Positions 46,590 through 56,119 of a stretch of 64,000 nucleotides of DNA are shown one piece after another. Source of the DNA: 20CM-2-65-7 sp035491815 (lineage in GTDB: Bacteria > Gemmatimonadota > Gemmatimonadetes > Gemmatimonadales > GWC2-71-9). The translations under genes were made by a program, and so were the position numbers. The notes beneath the pieces are model-generated. The model worked only from the letters and a program-made list of their open reading frames with translations, ran no database searches and was not told where the DNA came from. The DNA lies in assembly GCA_035491815.1 (NCBI GenBank), contig DATJKA010000054.1, positions 1 to 64,000 of the forward strand. Reading direction: 5' to 3'. Numbering within the stretch: position 1 is the stretch's first letter; each line of letters opens with the position of its first letter.

Positions 46590-48515
46590 TCACCAGGACA
46601 GCTCGTGATCGCGCATCCACGTCTCGAGCGAAAGCAGCATGAAGACGCGCTGGTACAGGCCGGCGCGGCTGATCGCTCCGCCCCGCGGCGCGTAGGACGC
46701 CTCGCGGAATCGGGCCAGCCAGGTTCGCACCAGCGCCCGGTTGAGGAACCAGCCGGTGCGGGCGTCACTGGCGAGCAGTAGATCCTCCACCGCGGTGTGC
46801 ACGGCAGGTGTGGCCATGATGTCGAGCGGGATCGAGAAGCCGTGCTTCTTGTGGCGCGCGACCTCTCCGGGCAGCCATTCGCGCGCCAGCGCGCGCAGCA
46901 CGAGCTTGCCCTGACGCCCGTCGGTCTTGAAGCGGTGCGGCAGCGTGAGGCCGAGCTCGACGATGGTGTCGTCGAGGAGAGGCACGCGCACTTCGATGGA
47001 GGCGCGCATGCTCATCATGTCCACCTTCCGGAGCATGTCGGAGGGCAGGCTGACGGAGAACAACTTCTCCGTCATCCGGCGCGAGAGCTCTTCGAGCGAG
47101 CCCGCCGCTTCGGGGCGGTAGCCGTCGAAGTGGCGGTACACGGGTGCGAGTCCCTCCCCGACGGTCGGCAGCAGGAGCTGGTTCTTTTGGTTCTCGGACA
47201 GGTAGTTCGACAGACCGGAGATCAGCACCGACGAGTTCTGCCGCCCCACCTCGGCCAGGACCGCCGCTTTCGCCAGCTGGCGCCCGAAGTCGCGCGTGCA
47301 GCCGGCGAGTGCATTGCCCGCGCTGATCGCGGCCGAGCGTGCCCAGCGGGGCAGGCGCATCAAGCGGTCGAGGCGATTGGCGCGCCAGAAGCGGCCGTAT
47401 CCGCCGAAGGCCTCGTCGCCGCCGTCGCCCGACAACGCGCAGATGATCCCCTGGTCGCGAATCGCGCGCGACACCCAGTACATCGGAATGCAGCTCGTGT
47501 CCGCGAACGGCTGGTCGAAGTGGCGGACCAGGTTGATCAGGGTGTCTGGGCTCAGGTTGTAGTCGTCGAGCCGGATCACGTGGTGGTTGGTCCCGACGTG
47601 ATCGGCGACGGCCAGCGCATGCGCCGTTTCATCGTGCCGCGGATCGGGGAACTCGACGTTGAACGTCGTCGTGCGCGTGTCGGTCGCATGGCGGTGCGCC
47701 GCGACGACGAGCGACGAGTCGATGCCGCCCGACAGCAAGGCGGCCACGGGAACGTCGGCGACGGACTGCCGCTGCACGGTGTCGAGCAGTCGCTCACGCA
47801 GTGCGTCGACCGTGAGCTCCATGCGCGTGGGCTTCGGCGCGGCGCTGATGGTGTGATACGCGCTTTCGCGTCGTCCCGCGGGATCGGCGACCAGGAACGA
47901 CGCGGCCTGGAGCGCGCGAATCTCGCAGAATCCGGTGGACGGCTCCGGGATGTAGCCGAGGCCAAGGAAGTCCCAGCACGCCTGGCGATCGATGCGGGGC
48001 CGAAAGCGCGGCAGCGCGACGAGCGCTTTGATCTCGCTCGCGAACGCGAGCTGCCCCTCGTGCTCGGCATAGAACAGCGGCTTCACGCCGTAGCGGTCGC
48101 GCGCGAGGAACAGCCGGCGCCGCGGCGCGTCATAGATCGCGAACGCGAAGATCCCGCGCAGCACCTCCACCATGCGCTCGCCGCGCTCTTCGTACAGGTG
48201 CACGAGGACTTCGGTGTCCGACGTCGACCGGAAGTGGTGCCCGCGCGCCTGCAGTAACAGCCGCAGCTCGCGGTGGTTGTAGAGCTCACCGTTGTAGACG
48301 ATCTGGATCGTGCCGGTCTCGTTCGTCATCGGCTGGCGGCCCGACTCCGAGAGGTCGATCAACGCGAGGCGGCGGTGCACGAGCTCGCAGCGCTCGTCCC
48401 GGAAATGGCCGGAGCCATCCGGGCCGCGATGCGCCAGCAGCCGATCGGCGCTTTGCGCCCATCCGTCCGCGGCGGGCAGCCCCTCAGTGTGGAACCGTCC
48501 TGCTATGCCGCACAT
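46590..48515 (-). CDS. asnB: Glutamine-hydrolysing asparagine synthase (AsnB family)
   Basis: A 641-residue two-domain amidotransferase. The start ATG 48515 puts Cys at position 2 (MCGIAGRF), the glutaminase nucleophile after Met removal; longer frames would bury it. The N-terminal Ntn glutaminase domain has RLALIDLSESGRQPM and YNGELYNHRELR. The C-terminal synthetase domain has the PP-loop ALLSGGIDSSLV and YGVKPLFY-type contacts. In glycan loci such enzymes amidate carboxyl groups of uronic acids or amino acids on the polymer; here the neighbours make that likelier than free asparagine supply. It overlaps the Wzy gene by 13 bases. Confidence 0.9.
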   Translation of the reverse strand: MCGIAGRFHTEGLPAADGWAQSADRLLAHRGPDGSGHFRDERCELVHRRLALIDLSESGRQPMTNETGTIQIVYNGELYNHRELRLLLQARGHHFRSTSDTEVLVHLYEERGERMVEVLRGIFAFAIYDAPRRRLFLARDRYGVKPLFYAEHEGQLAFASEIKALVALPRFRPRIDRQACWDFLGLGYIPEPSTGFCEIRALQAASFLVADPAGRRESAYHTISAAPKPTRMELTVDALRERLLDTVQRQSVADVPVAALLSGGIDSSLVVAAHRHATDTRTTTFNVEFPDPRHDETAHALAVADHVGTNHHVIRLDDYNLSPDTLINLVRHFDQPFADTSCIPMYWVSRAIRDQGIICALSGDGGDEAFGGYGRFWRANRLDRLMRLPRWARSAAISAGNALAGCTRDFGRQLAKAAVLAEVGRQNSSVLISGLSNYLSENQKNQLLLPTVGEGLAPVYRHFDGYRPEAAGSLEELSRRMTEKLFSVSLPSDMLRKVDMMSMRASIEVRVPLLDDTIVELGLTLPHRFKTDGRQGKLVLRALAREWLPGEVARHKKHGFSIPLDIMATPAVHTAVEDLLLASDARTGWFLNRALVRTWLARFREASYAPRGGAISRAGLYQRVFMLLSLETWMRDHELSW

Positions 48516-49744
48516 GGCGTCGATCTCCGGGGGATGGCTGCGCCGGCGGCGACGGCGACGGCAAAGGCGAACCACAGCATCTTGGAGGCGATCCAGGTGC
48601 CGCTGATGCAGCCGATCAGGACGGTCACGAGCAGCGCGAACGGAAACACGCCGAGCGGTCCGTTGCGGGCCCGCCAGGATTCGCGCAGGCAGAGCATGAG
48701 CCCGACGAGAAACGGAATCGTGCCGAGGATGCCGACGGTAGAGAAGAGCTCGAACATGATGTTGTGCGCGTCACGGCGGTCCTTGTTTTCTTCGCCGATG
48801 CGTTGGGCGATTTCGTATTGGTTCTCGATCGGCCCCCACCCGAGCAGGGGGCGCTCCCGGATCATCGACAGCACGGCGGGATAGATGCGCTCGCGGCCCG
48901 CGAGTGAGCCTTGCGTGAACGCTTGCTCGAACCGCACGCGGAGCATCGGGGAGCGGTATGCCGCGACGCCGAGTGCCGCGAGAGCTACGAAGCCGACGAA
49001 CACGCCCCGCAGCCGCGCGAACATCGTTCGACCATGCCACAGCAAGGCCAGCGTCCCAACCGCGGCGCAGAACAACCCGCCACGCGATCCCGTCTGAATG
49101 AGCGCCAACCCGATCACGCCTGCGACCAGCCAGGCGACGATCTTCAGACGCAAGTTCAATACCGTGACAAAGCCGGCCGACAGGATGATCGCGCTGTAGT
49201 TGGGATTCTGGCCGAGCACCGTCACGCGCACGCCGCCGGTCCATTCGGCGTGCGTGGATGCGGCGATACCGAGCACCTGCATGCCCGCGCGCACGGCGCA
49301 GGCGAATGCGAAGGTGAGCAAGGCGCCGCGCATCGCGCGCGGGTCGCGCATCACGTTGCTACCCGCCCACAGGATCAACAGCAGCTGCGCGAATTCACCG
49401 AACAGCTCGGCGACCTGCGCGACGTGATCGGCGCGATTCCACATCGTGCTGAGGCCGAAGCACCAGAGGTACGCCACGAACCACAGCATGGCGGTGGGAA
49501 TGCGGCGGTAGATCACGCTCAAGTTGAGCACCGTCGACAGCAGGAAGATGCAGGCCGTCAGCGTCGGGATCTCGATCGGGAATGTGCGATCGGGCATCTC
49601 GAACGGGATCGTCAGGACAAAGAGGTAGAGCGCGACGCGGACGAGCGCGCTTACGCGCGTCGGCGCGGTCGCGGAGCTGATCGCGATCGGCGCGGGTGGC
49701 GCGGGGAAGAGCGGCTCGAACGCTCGCGGATGCGCGACGGTCAT
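48503..49744 (-). CDS. O-antigen polymerase/ligase-like membrane protein (Wzy)
   Basis: A 413-residue protein with about ten hydrophobic segments, typical of the Wzy/WaaL family. It starts at ATG 49744, overlapping the flippase stop (ATGA); in-frame sequence further upstream is flippase coding read in another frame. The large periplasmic loop contains SMIRERPLLGWGPIENQYEIAQ, the family signature region RPLxGwG, followed by HNIMFELFSTVGILG. It polymerises lipid-linked repeats on the periplasmic side or attaches glycan to an acceptor. The flippase neighbour favours a Wzy polymerase. Confidence 0.87.
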   Translation of the reverse strand: MTVAHPRAFEPLFPAPPAPIAISSATAPTRVSALVRVALYLFVLTIPFEMPDRTFPIEIPTLTACIFLLSTVLNLSVIYRRIPTAMLWFVAYLWCFGLSTMWNRADHVAQVAELFGEFAQLLLILWAGSNVMRDPRAMRGALLTFAFACAVRAGMQVLGIAASTHAEWTGGVRVTVLGQNPNYSAIILSAGFVTVLNLRLKIVAWLVAGVIGLALIQTGSRGGLFCAAVGTLALLWHGRTMFARLRGVFVGFVALAALGVAAYRSPMLRVRFEQAFTQGSLAGRERIYPAVLSMIRERPLLGWGPIENQYEIAQRIGEENKDRRDAHNIMFELFSTVGILGTIPFLVGLMLCLRESWRARNGPLGVFPFALLVTVLIGCISGTWIASKMLWFAFAVAVAAGAAIPRRSTPCAA

Positions 49745-51354
49745 GCGCGTTTCGGGCGAAGACCCGTCACCATGCCGCGCACGCGCTTGACGAGCATGCG
49801 GCGCGTATCGGGCGTCGCGCCGACGAAGAGCGCGAACGCGGCGACCAGCGGCACCGTCGCCGCGACGGCCGCGGCCCAGAGATACCAGCGCGACACGCGC
49901 ACGTGGCTGCCGGCCAGCATCGCCGCGACGAACAGCAGCGCCGTGACGAGCGTCATGCGCCACGCCGCCCAGCGCGCCGCGGCGTCCTTCGGCGGATTCT
50001 GGAGACAGTTGCGGACGATCAGCGGATATCCGATCGATTGAATCGAGCGGCCCAGGAACATGCCGAGGCACAGCCCGAGGATGCCGAGCAGATGCGTGAG
50101 CACGATGCCGAGCGCGAGCGTCGCCACGACGGTGACGGCGCCGATGATCACGCGGCCGCGCGGCCGCAGCGCGGCGTCGATGATGTACGAGTCGGTCCGG
50201 ATGAACGCGGTCTGCGAGATCACCAGAACGATCAGCAGGTTCACTAAAGGACCGGCGTAGTTCTTACTGCCGACCCAGAGATGCAGGAACGATGGATTCC
50301 ACACGAGCACGGTCGCACCGACGATCGTCGTGAAGAGCCACGTCAGCGTCCGCAGCTCGCGGCGCAGCTGCACCGCCTTCGCGAACTGCTTCTGCCCGAG
50401 CACGCCGCCGAACCCCGGCATCGCGGCGCCCGCGGTAAAGACGAACACGCCGAGCCCGATGCGCGCCGAGTAGCTCGTCAGCACGTAGGTCGTGACGGCC
50501 ACGGGCGAGACCACCCAGCCGAGCACCAGCACGTCGCTCGCGAGGAGCAGCTTGGAGACGAGGTCGCCGACGGCGAGCCAGACGCTCATGTTGAGCAAGC
50601 CTTTGACGGCTTCCTTGGTCGGCTTGGCGACGTGGAACCACGGCAGGTAGCGCCGCACGAGCAGCCAGTAGACGGCGCCAACGATGAAATCGCGCGCGAT
50701 CCACGAGCTGCCGAGGCCCGGAAGGCCGAAGTCGGCTTTCACCGCCCAGACCGCGATCCCGCCGACGACGACGCTGGTCGCCGATTGGAGGCCCATCCGC
50801 TTGTAGCCGAGATTCATGCCGCGCAGCACCGACTCGGGCACGGCCGCCAAGCCAGCGAAGATGAACGCGACGACGAGCAGCGCGCAGGTGAGCCGGACCG
50901 CGCCGCGCTGCGCCTCGGGGGCGTGCGTCAGCGTCGGAGCGAGCCAGGCGAGCCCGCCGCCAACCAGCGCCACCAGCGGCAACATCAGCACCCAAACGAC
51001 GAGCGCCGCGCCAATCGACCGCCGCTTCTCGACCACATCGGCCGTCTGGTTTTGAGAGATCACCAGGCGCAATGCTTCGCTGGCCCGGCCGTCGGTCGCG
51101 GCCATGTAGCCGATCATGCGTCCCAGCATTTCCCAGATGCCGTACAGCGAGCGGCCGAGCGTGGTGACCAGGATCGGCGTGATCACCAGCTGCACGCCGG
51201 CCTTCACGGAGTAATCGAGTAGCGAAGCGACCGCGGTGAGCGACGCTCGTCTGGTCAGCGCCTGCGATTTGGGTTTCGCAGCAACGGAAGGCGCCGCTTC
51301 AGTGACCGGCGGCACCACGCTCGCGGGTGGGATCGGAAGCGCGTTAGTTCCCAT
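49741..51354 (-). CDS. Wzx-type polysaccharide flippase (MOP superfamily)
   Basis: A 537-residue membrane protein with about 12-14 helices. The N-terminus holds a Pro/Ala-rich cytoplasmic tail, then SLTAVASLLDYSVKAGVQLVITPILVTTLGRSLYGIWEML, the usual first helices of Wzx proteins. It would flip the undecaprenyl-linked repeat unit to the periplasm for polymerisation by the adjacent Wzy. It is flanked by an 11-base overlap with the kinase-like gene upstream and ATGA overlap with wzy. Confidence 0.87.
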   Translation of the reverse strand: MGTNALPIPPASVVPPVTEAAPSVAAKPKSQALTRRASLTAVASLLDYSVKAGVQLVITPILVTTLGRSLYGIWEMLGRMIGYMAATDGRASEALRLVISQNQTADVVEKRRSIGAALVVWVLMLPLVALVGGGLAWLAPTLTHAPEAQRGAVRLTCALLVVAFIFAGLAAVPESVLRGMNLGYKRMGLQSATSVVVGGIAVWAVKADFGLPGLGSSWIARDFIVGAVYWLLVRRYLPWFHVAKPTKEAVKGLLNMSVWLAVGDLVSKLLLASDVLVLGWVVSPVAVTTYVLTSYSARIGLGVFVFTAGAAMPGFGGVLGQKQFAKAVQLRRELRTLTWLFTTIVGATVLVWNPSFLHLWVGSKNYAGPLVNLLIVLVISQTAFIRTDSYIIDAALRPRGRVIIGAVTVVATLALGIVLTHLLGILGLCLGMFLGRSIQSIGYPLIVRNCLQNPPKDAAARWAAWRMTLVTALLFVAAMLAGSHVRVSRWYLWAAAVAATVPLVAAFALFVGATPDTRRMLVKRVRGMVTGLRPKRA

Positions 51355-52018
51355 TGCGCCGCTGCAGCAGCGTGGTCATCAGCCGGTCGGTGTTCTCGCG
51401 CTGGGCGCTGTCATCGGTCCGCAGCGCGTCCACCACCAGATGGCCGGCGCGGGAGATCTCCGCGATCACGCGGTCGAACGCTTTGCGGAATCCGGCAGCA
51501 AAGCCGTAGATCTCCTCGTCCGAGCTGTTCTTGACCAGATGATCTTTTTCGCGCGTGCGGATGCGCTGCGCGAGCGTCGAATCGGACGCGTCGATGAAGA
51601 CGACGACGTCGAGCAGGGACGCCCAGTCGGAGATCGCACGGCGCCGCCACGCCGGCGCGCGGTCGCCGTTGCGCGCAAAGTAGAAGTCGATCCAGCTCAA
51701 CGCGAACACCGGTCCTTCGTCGAGAATGATCACGCGGTGCTTGCGGGCTTCATCGTCCACGATGCGGCGCAGCGCACCGAGCCGGATCATCTGCGCCATC
51801 TCTTCCCACTGCAGGCGGCGCGACGGCCGGACGGCGGCGGTGAGAAACGTGGGAATGAGCGGAATCACCGCCTCAAGGAGCTTCGGGCGGGGCAACCCCC
51901 AGAGGGTGAGACCGGAGCGCACCGTGGGATCGACGGCACTGACTCCCTGGGCGAGAGTTGTCTTGCCGGCGCCCGCCGGACCGACGAGCTCCACGACAAC
52001 CCCACGCTGCCGATTCAT
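51344..52018 (-). CDS. Thymidylate-kinase-like P-loop protein
   Basis: A 224-residue P-loop kinase-like protein: Walker A VELVGPAGAGKTTLAQ near residue 10-25, a DE-containing VIILDEGPVF segment at about 95-105, FIDASDSTLAQRIRTREKDH in the lid region. It resembles thymidylate kinase-type proteins that recur in exopolysaccharide loci and whose substrate is unknown. A true Tmk is unlikely because the DRY-type motif is replaced. The next gene downstream is a second kinase fused to a nucleotidyltransferase, overlapping by four bases. Confidence 0.72.
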   Translation of the reverse strand: MNRQRGVVVELVGPAGAGKTTLAQGVSAVDPTVRSGLTLWGLPRPKLLEAVIPLIPTFLTAAVRPSRRLQWEEMAQMIRLGALRRIVDDEARKHRVIILDEGPVFALSWIDFYFARNGDRAPAWRRRAISDWASLLDVVVFIDASDSTLAQRIRTREKDHLVKNSSDEEIYGFAAGFRKAFDRVIAEISRAGHLVVDALRTDDSAQRENTDRLMTTLLQRRNGN

Positions 52019-53463
52019 AGATTCTTCCAGAACGTCGTTTTGAGTGTACTGATGACCTGTGGCAACGGTTGTGCCGCGTCGACGACGATCGCGCCGCTGG
52101 TTGCCCAGTCGGCGGCCGCCGTGAGCCGCGCGCGCTCGCGCACGTACTCCGCCGGCTCCGACGGCTTGCGGTTCACCGCGGTCTCGGCGTCGAGCTTCAG
52201 GACGAACGTGAGATCGGGGCGGGGCATCCGCTCATAGAGCGAGCGCTCGTAGCGGCGCAGCCGATCGGCCATGCGGGACTGTGCCTTCGTCGCATGGCCT
52301 TGCACCTCGCTCGGCCCCGAGAGTGTCCAGCCTTCGCGCGAGGGATAACGCTCGCAAATGGCGACGCCGCCGCCCGCGGCGCAGCGGAACGCGCGCCGCA
52401 CGAGGCGCGCGCGATCGCGGCCCGTGCACACGCTACGAAGCAGCTCGAGATGCGCGACGAACCGCCGCGACAGTCGCGCGCGCTCTGCAACCTTGAGCAG
52501 TCCTCCCACGACCAACGTGGTGAGCGAGCGCGTGGGGCGGCCGAGGTGCAGATGGATCGTCGCGATCACGGGCGCGAGCCAGGTGGTCAGCGCGTCGGCA
52601 CAGGTGGACTTCCCCGATCCGTCGCCACCCGCCAGCGCGACCACCACGCCGCCGCCCGCGAGCGGTTGGCCCTGCGGGCGCACGCGACGCCAGAGCCGCT
52701 CGGCGAATGCAAAGATCGGCGGGCGACTGGCATGCACCGATAGCGCGCGCGTCAAGCGCCAGCGCGTCAGGACGCGCCGCCAGGCGGGACATCCCGGCAG
52801 CAAGGAGGCACGCGCCTGATCGACCAGCTTCGGCGACACTTCCGGCAGCAGCCGCGACAGGACGTCGACAACCGCCGCCGGTGTGGCTTGCTCCTCGAGG
52901 CGGTCGAGCTCCGAGAGCGCGCCATCGAGCCAGCGGGGCGGCTCGCGCCGGAGCAGATCCCGCAGCTCGTGCCGCAGCGCCAGCCGCAGCACCAGGACGA
53001 CGAGCTCCAGCTCCGGAGCGGCGGTCTTGAATACGCCGTCGCTCTCGAGCTTCGCCGATGCCAACAGCTCACGCTCGAGCGGAATGCGATAATGCGTCCG
53101 CCACGGCGACCCGATGGCGAGCCGCTCGTAGACGTGGAGATGGATCAGCTCACCGCGACGACCGTCGAGCCCGAAGAAATGCATGACGCCGCTCGCTTCA
53201 CGGCCGGCCGGCGGCAGCGCCAGCTTGAACCCCAGCTCACCGAGGATCTCGGTGAACTCGGTCCAGGAGGCGCGGTCCACCAGCAAATCGATGTCGCCGC
53301 GACCGCTCTCCCAGCGCTCGCGCTTGCCGTGGCCTTTCCACTGGCAGTAGGTCACGCCGCGCTGCGCCAGCGCGTCGCCCAGCTTCGTCACGAGGCCGAG
53401 CGGCGGTGGCGCACCGTACCCGGAGCGCGGCGGTGCGGCAGTCGGCAGCAGGCTCAATGACAC
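52015..53463 (-). CDS. Nucleotidyltransferase fused to a thymidylate-kinase-like domain
   Basis: A 482-residue two-domain protein. The N-terminal nucleotidyltransferase-like part has CQWKGHGKRERWESGRGDIDLLVDR (GD-x-D metal site, about residues 42-62) and GELIHLHVYERLAIG. The C-terminal part is a kinase: Walker A VALAGGDGSGKSTCADAL at about 280, ICERYPSREGW as the DRY-like motif, and a lid near RLRRYERSLYERMPRPDLTFVLKLD. It may nucleotidylate or phosphorylate a sugar intermediate. The fusion makes a common two-gene pairing of such loci into one polypeptide. It overlaps its neighbours by 10 and 4 bases. Confidence 0.72.
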   Translation of the reverse strand: MSLSLLPTAAPPRSGYGAPPPLGLVTKLGDALAQRGVTYCQWKGHGKRERWESGRGDIDLLVDRASWTEFTEILGELGFKLALPPAGREASGVMHFFGLDGRRGELIHLHVYERLAIGSPWRTHYRIPLERELLASAKLESDGVFKTAAPELELVVLVLRLALRHELRDLLRREPPRWLDGALSELDRLEEQATPAAVVDVLSRLLPEVSPKLVDQARASLLPGCPAWRRVLTRWRLTRALSVHASRPPIFAFAERLWRRVRPQGQPLAGGGVVVALAGGDGSGKSTCADALTTWLAPVIATIHLHLGRPTRSLTTLVVGGLLKVAERARLSRRFVAHLELLRSVCTGRDRARLVRRAFRCAAGGGVAICERYPSREGWTLSGPSEVQGHATKAQSRMADRLRRYERSLYERMPRPDLTFVLKLDAETAVNRKPSEPAEYVRERARLTAAADWATSGAIVVDAAQPLPQVISTLKTTFWKNL

Positions 53464-54614
53464 GAGCCTGATCCCGAGTCGGTGAACGTGACGCCCGCCG
53501 CGGGAACGAACTGCCAGTCGTAGCCGCTCTGCCTGAGCGTGAGCTTGAGCACTCCGAACGCCGCCGCGGGAGAGCGCACCTCGCTGTGCGGGTGAACGAC
53601 GGTGAAATCATCCACGCTCTCGCCGCCCGTCCCCACGCTGAACTCGCGGATGCCGCGCGCCGTATCGACTTCACCTGCGGGTGTCATCGGTGCGAAGCGC
53701 TCATAGTTGTGCTGCTGGCCGTTGAGGACGACGTCCACACCGGCGTTGTACAGCGCGTCCCAGATCGGCTTGTGCTCGGGATTCACGTTCCAGCCCGGTG
53801 TGTTCGACGAGAGAAACAGCGGCACGTGCCACATCGCGAGCGTGCACGGCTTCGTGTTCGCCGCGAGATCGCCCGTGAGCCAGGTCATCTGATCGGGGTC
53901 GATGGTCGCGCCGCCGTGATCGTTCAACACGATGATGTGCCAGTTGCCGAGCTCGTAGCTGTAGTAGCCGAGTCCCTTGGGGCCGGCGTGATCGCCGAAG
54001 TAGTTGAATGCCGCGTCGGCATTGCCGAGGTCGTACTCGTGATTGCCGAACACCGCGTGCGTCCGATCGAGGAATTGGCCCCACGTCGGGTTGTAGCAAT
54101 TGTTGTAGTTGTCGGCCGTCCCTTGCGGGAAGACGTTGTCGCCGAGCGTGAACACGGACGCGCTGGGGACCGCCGTGATCAGCGCCGCTGTGGCGAGATC
54201 GTAGTTGGTTCCGCAGCTCGAGATGTTGCCCGCGCCCATGAGCACGGGTGCCAGCGCGACGGTCGCGGCCGCGGTGTCGGGAGCACTCGCCGCGCCTTTG
54301 CTATCGGTGACCGTCAGCGTGATCGTGTACGGCCCCGGATTCGCGTAGGTATGCGTGCCCTTCGCGTCGCTGCTCGTCCCACCGTCGCCGAACTGCCAGG
54401 CGAAGGTCAACGCGTCGCCGTCCGAATCGGACGAGGCGCTGCCGTCGAAGTTGATGACGCCCGTCTCGCTGGTGTACGGCCCGCCGGCATTCGCGACCGG
54501 CACATGATTCGTCGGTGGCGGGGGCGGCGGCGGTGGCGGTGGCGCCGACGAATCGGCCGGTTGACATGCGACGCCCACAGCCAAGAGCAGCGAAAAGTAT
54601 TTCAGGCCAGCCAT
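53454..54614 (-). CDS. Metallophosphoesterase lipoprotein with PKD domain; partly degenerate site
   Basis: A 386-residue lipoprotein from ATG 54614 (TAATG with the next gene), signal ending GVAC. Poly-Pro leads to a PKD domain (GGPYTSETGVINFDGSASSDSDGDALTFAWQFGDG, in pieces) and then the phosphoesterase. Compared with the intact copy at 32886, GAGD is GAGN, the GNHEY and LGDN motifs are kept, and GHDH is GQQH, so two metal ligands are changed. It may bind but turn over poorly. It ends VTFTDSGSGSCH like its relatives. Confidence 0.8.
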   Translation of the reverse strand: MAGLKYFSLLLAVGVACQPADSSAPPPPPPPPPPTNHVPVANAGGPYTSETGVINFDGSASSDSDGDALTFAWQFGDGGTSSDAKGTHTYANPGPYTITLTVTDSKGAASAPDTAAATVALAPVLMGAGNISSCGTNYDLATAALITAVPSASVFTLGDNVFPQGTADNYNNCYNPTWGQFLDRTHAVFGNHEYDLGNADAAFNYFGDHAGPKGLGYYSYELGNWHIIVLNDHGGATIDPDQMTWLTGDLAANTKPCTLAMWHVPLFLSSNTPGWNVNPEHKPIWDALYNAGVDVVLNGQQHNYERFAPMTPAGEVDTARGIREFSVGTGGESVDDFTVVHPHSEVRSPAAAFGVLKLTLRQSGYDWQFVPAAGVTFTDSGSGSCH

Positions 54615-55855
54615 TACGAAGGTCTCCCGTGACAAGTCCCAGAACCGGAATCGGTGAACGTGCCCTGGCCGGGGGCGGGCAAGAACTTCCAGTCGTAGCC
54701 GCCGGCCTTGAGCGTGAGCTTGAGGACGCCGAACGTCGGGTTTTCGCCGTTGCCCGCTCGAACTTCGAGGTTGGGCACGGTCGGGCCGAAGCCGTACAGG
54801 CCCTCGCCGCCGCCGGTACCGACGGTGATTTGGCGAATCCCGAAGGCCGCGTCCGCTGTGCCGTCGGGCTTCATCGGCTTGAAGCGCTGATACGTGTGGT
54901 CATGTCCATTCAGCACGAGATCGGCGCCGTAGTCGTACAGCGCTTGCCAGATCGGCGTCGTCTCCGGCCGAATGAACGGCCGATCGGTGACGGTGCTGAA
55001 CTGCGGATGGTGCATCAGCGCGAGCGTGCATTGCTGCGTGTGACTCGCGAGCTCGCTTCGCAACCACTGCTCCTGCGGGGATCCGGCGGCGATGAAGTTC
55101 GCGTTCTCGGTCCCCGTGTTCACCACGATGACGAGCCACGCCCCGAGGACGAAGTCGTAGTAGCCCTTGGTCGGGTCACCGGCGACGGCGCCGAAATACC
55201 CGAAGTAGCCGTCGGCGTTCTTGGTCGCGCCGGGGTTGTAGTAGTCGTGATTGCCGAGGACCGGGCGCATGCGGTCCTTGGCGTGGCCCCACGCGGGATC
55301 GAAGCAGGTCGCAAACTCGGTCGGCGTGCCGCTCAGGTACGCGTTGTCGCCCAGCGGCATGACAATGCCGGCGATCGTGTCGAGCAGGCTGCCGGTGGCG
55401 TCGTCGCTGGTGCGATTGCAGTCGCCGATGTCGCCGGCGGCGATGATCACGGGATCGGTTGCGTTGACGCTGAGCGAGTCCGTGCCCGTCGCGGCGTGAC
55501 TGTTCGTGACGCTGACCTGCACCGTGTAGTTGCCGGTCGTGGCATACATGTGCGTCCCGGTGATCGGCGCGATCGTGCTCTTCGAGCCGCTCGCGTCGGT
55601 CGTCCCGTCACCCCAATCGACCCTGTAGCTCCAGGGCGCGCTGGCCGTGGTGGTGTCGGTGAACGTCGCGTTCAGGTCGAACGTCGTGCCGACGGGGAGC
55701 TTGTCGTTCTGGCCCGCGGTCACGACCGGCGCACCCGGAGGCGGGGGCGGCGGCGGTGGCGGTGGCGGCGGGCCAGGTGGCGTGGCGCCGCGGCAAGCCA
55801 CCGCGGCGATCAGAAGCAGGGCGCCGTGTAGGCGAAGCAGAGTCTTATGTGTCAT
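54614..55855 (-). CDS. Metallophosphoesterase lipoprotein with PKD domain; intact site
   Basis: A 413-residue protein. The true start is ATG 55855 (MTHKTLLRLHGALLLIAAVAC, lipobox VAC), overlapping the upstream small gene by four bases; further upstream the frame is not protein-like. Twelve Pro lead to a PKD-like domain (YRVDWGDGTTDASGSKS, HMYATTGNYTVQVSVTN) and the phosphoesterase with all ligands: AAGDIGDC, LGDNAYLSG, LGNHDYYN, LMHHPQFS and NGHDHTYQRF. The C-terminus is TFTDSGSGTCHGRPS. It is likely the active member of this cluster, on a phosphoester outside the cytoplasm. Confidence 0.86.
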   Translation of the reverse strand: MTHKTLLRLHGALLLIAAVACRGATPPGPPPPPPPPPPPPGAPVVTAGQNDKLPVGTTFDLNATFTDTTTASAPWSYRVDWGDGTTDASGSKSTIAPITGTHMYATTGNYTVQVSVTNSHAATGTDSLSVNATDPVIIAAGDIGDCNRTSDDATGSLLDTIAGIVMPLGDNAYLSGTPTEFATCFDPAWGHAKDRMRPVLGNHDYYNPGATKNADGYFGYFGAVAGDPTKGYYDFVLGAWLVIVVNTGTENANFIAAGSPQEQWLRSELASHTQQCTLALMHHPQFSTVTDRPFIRPETTPIWQALYDYGADLVLNGHDHTYQRFKPMKPDGTADAAFGIRQITVGTGGGEGLYGFGPTVPNLEVRAGNGENPTFGVLKLTLKAGGYDWKFLPAPGQGTFTDSGSGTCHGRPS

Positions 55856-56094
55856 TGTTCCGCGATGGTGGCGGATGGCCAGGGAAAATTGCCGCCACCG
55901 CCCGAGTCCTTCGGTGTCGCTTTCGGCGTCACCTTGGGCTCCGGTGCGGGGGCGGGCCGCTTGGTCTGCGGTTGCAGGACTGGAGAAGGCACCGCGGCCG
56001 GAGGCTCCGGTTGGTGCGATCCGCCGCCGCACGCGAGCAGCAGCGCGGTCTGCAGCGCCACTGCCATCGCGAAACGTCCGGCGAATCTCACCAT
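55852..56094 (-). CDS. Small Pro-rich lipoprotein
   Basis: An 80-residue protein: signal peptide MVRFAGRFAMAVALQTALLLAC with lipobox LLAC, then a Pro/Ala/Lys-rich stretch (HQPEPPAAVPSPVLQPQTKRP) and GGGGNFPWPSATIAEQ. It has no recognisable domain. It overlaps the phosphoesterase gene ATGA-style, so both are translated together. It may be a spacer or docking lipoprotein for the phosphoesterase family, but this rests only on position. Confidence 0.6.
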   Translation of the reverse strand: MVRFAGRFAMAVALQTALLLACGGGSHQPEPPAAVPSPVLQPQTKRPAPAPEPKVTPKATPKDSGGGGNFPWPSATIAEQ

Positions 56095-56119
56095 CGAAGC
56101 CTCCAGCGCGGGTTATGAG

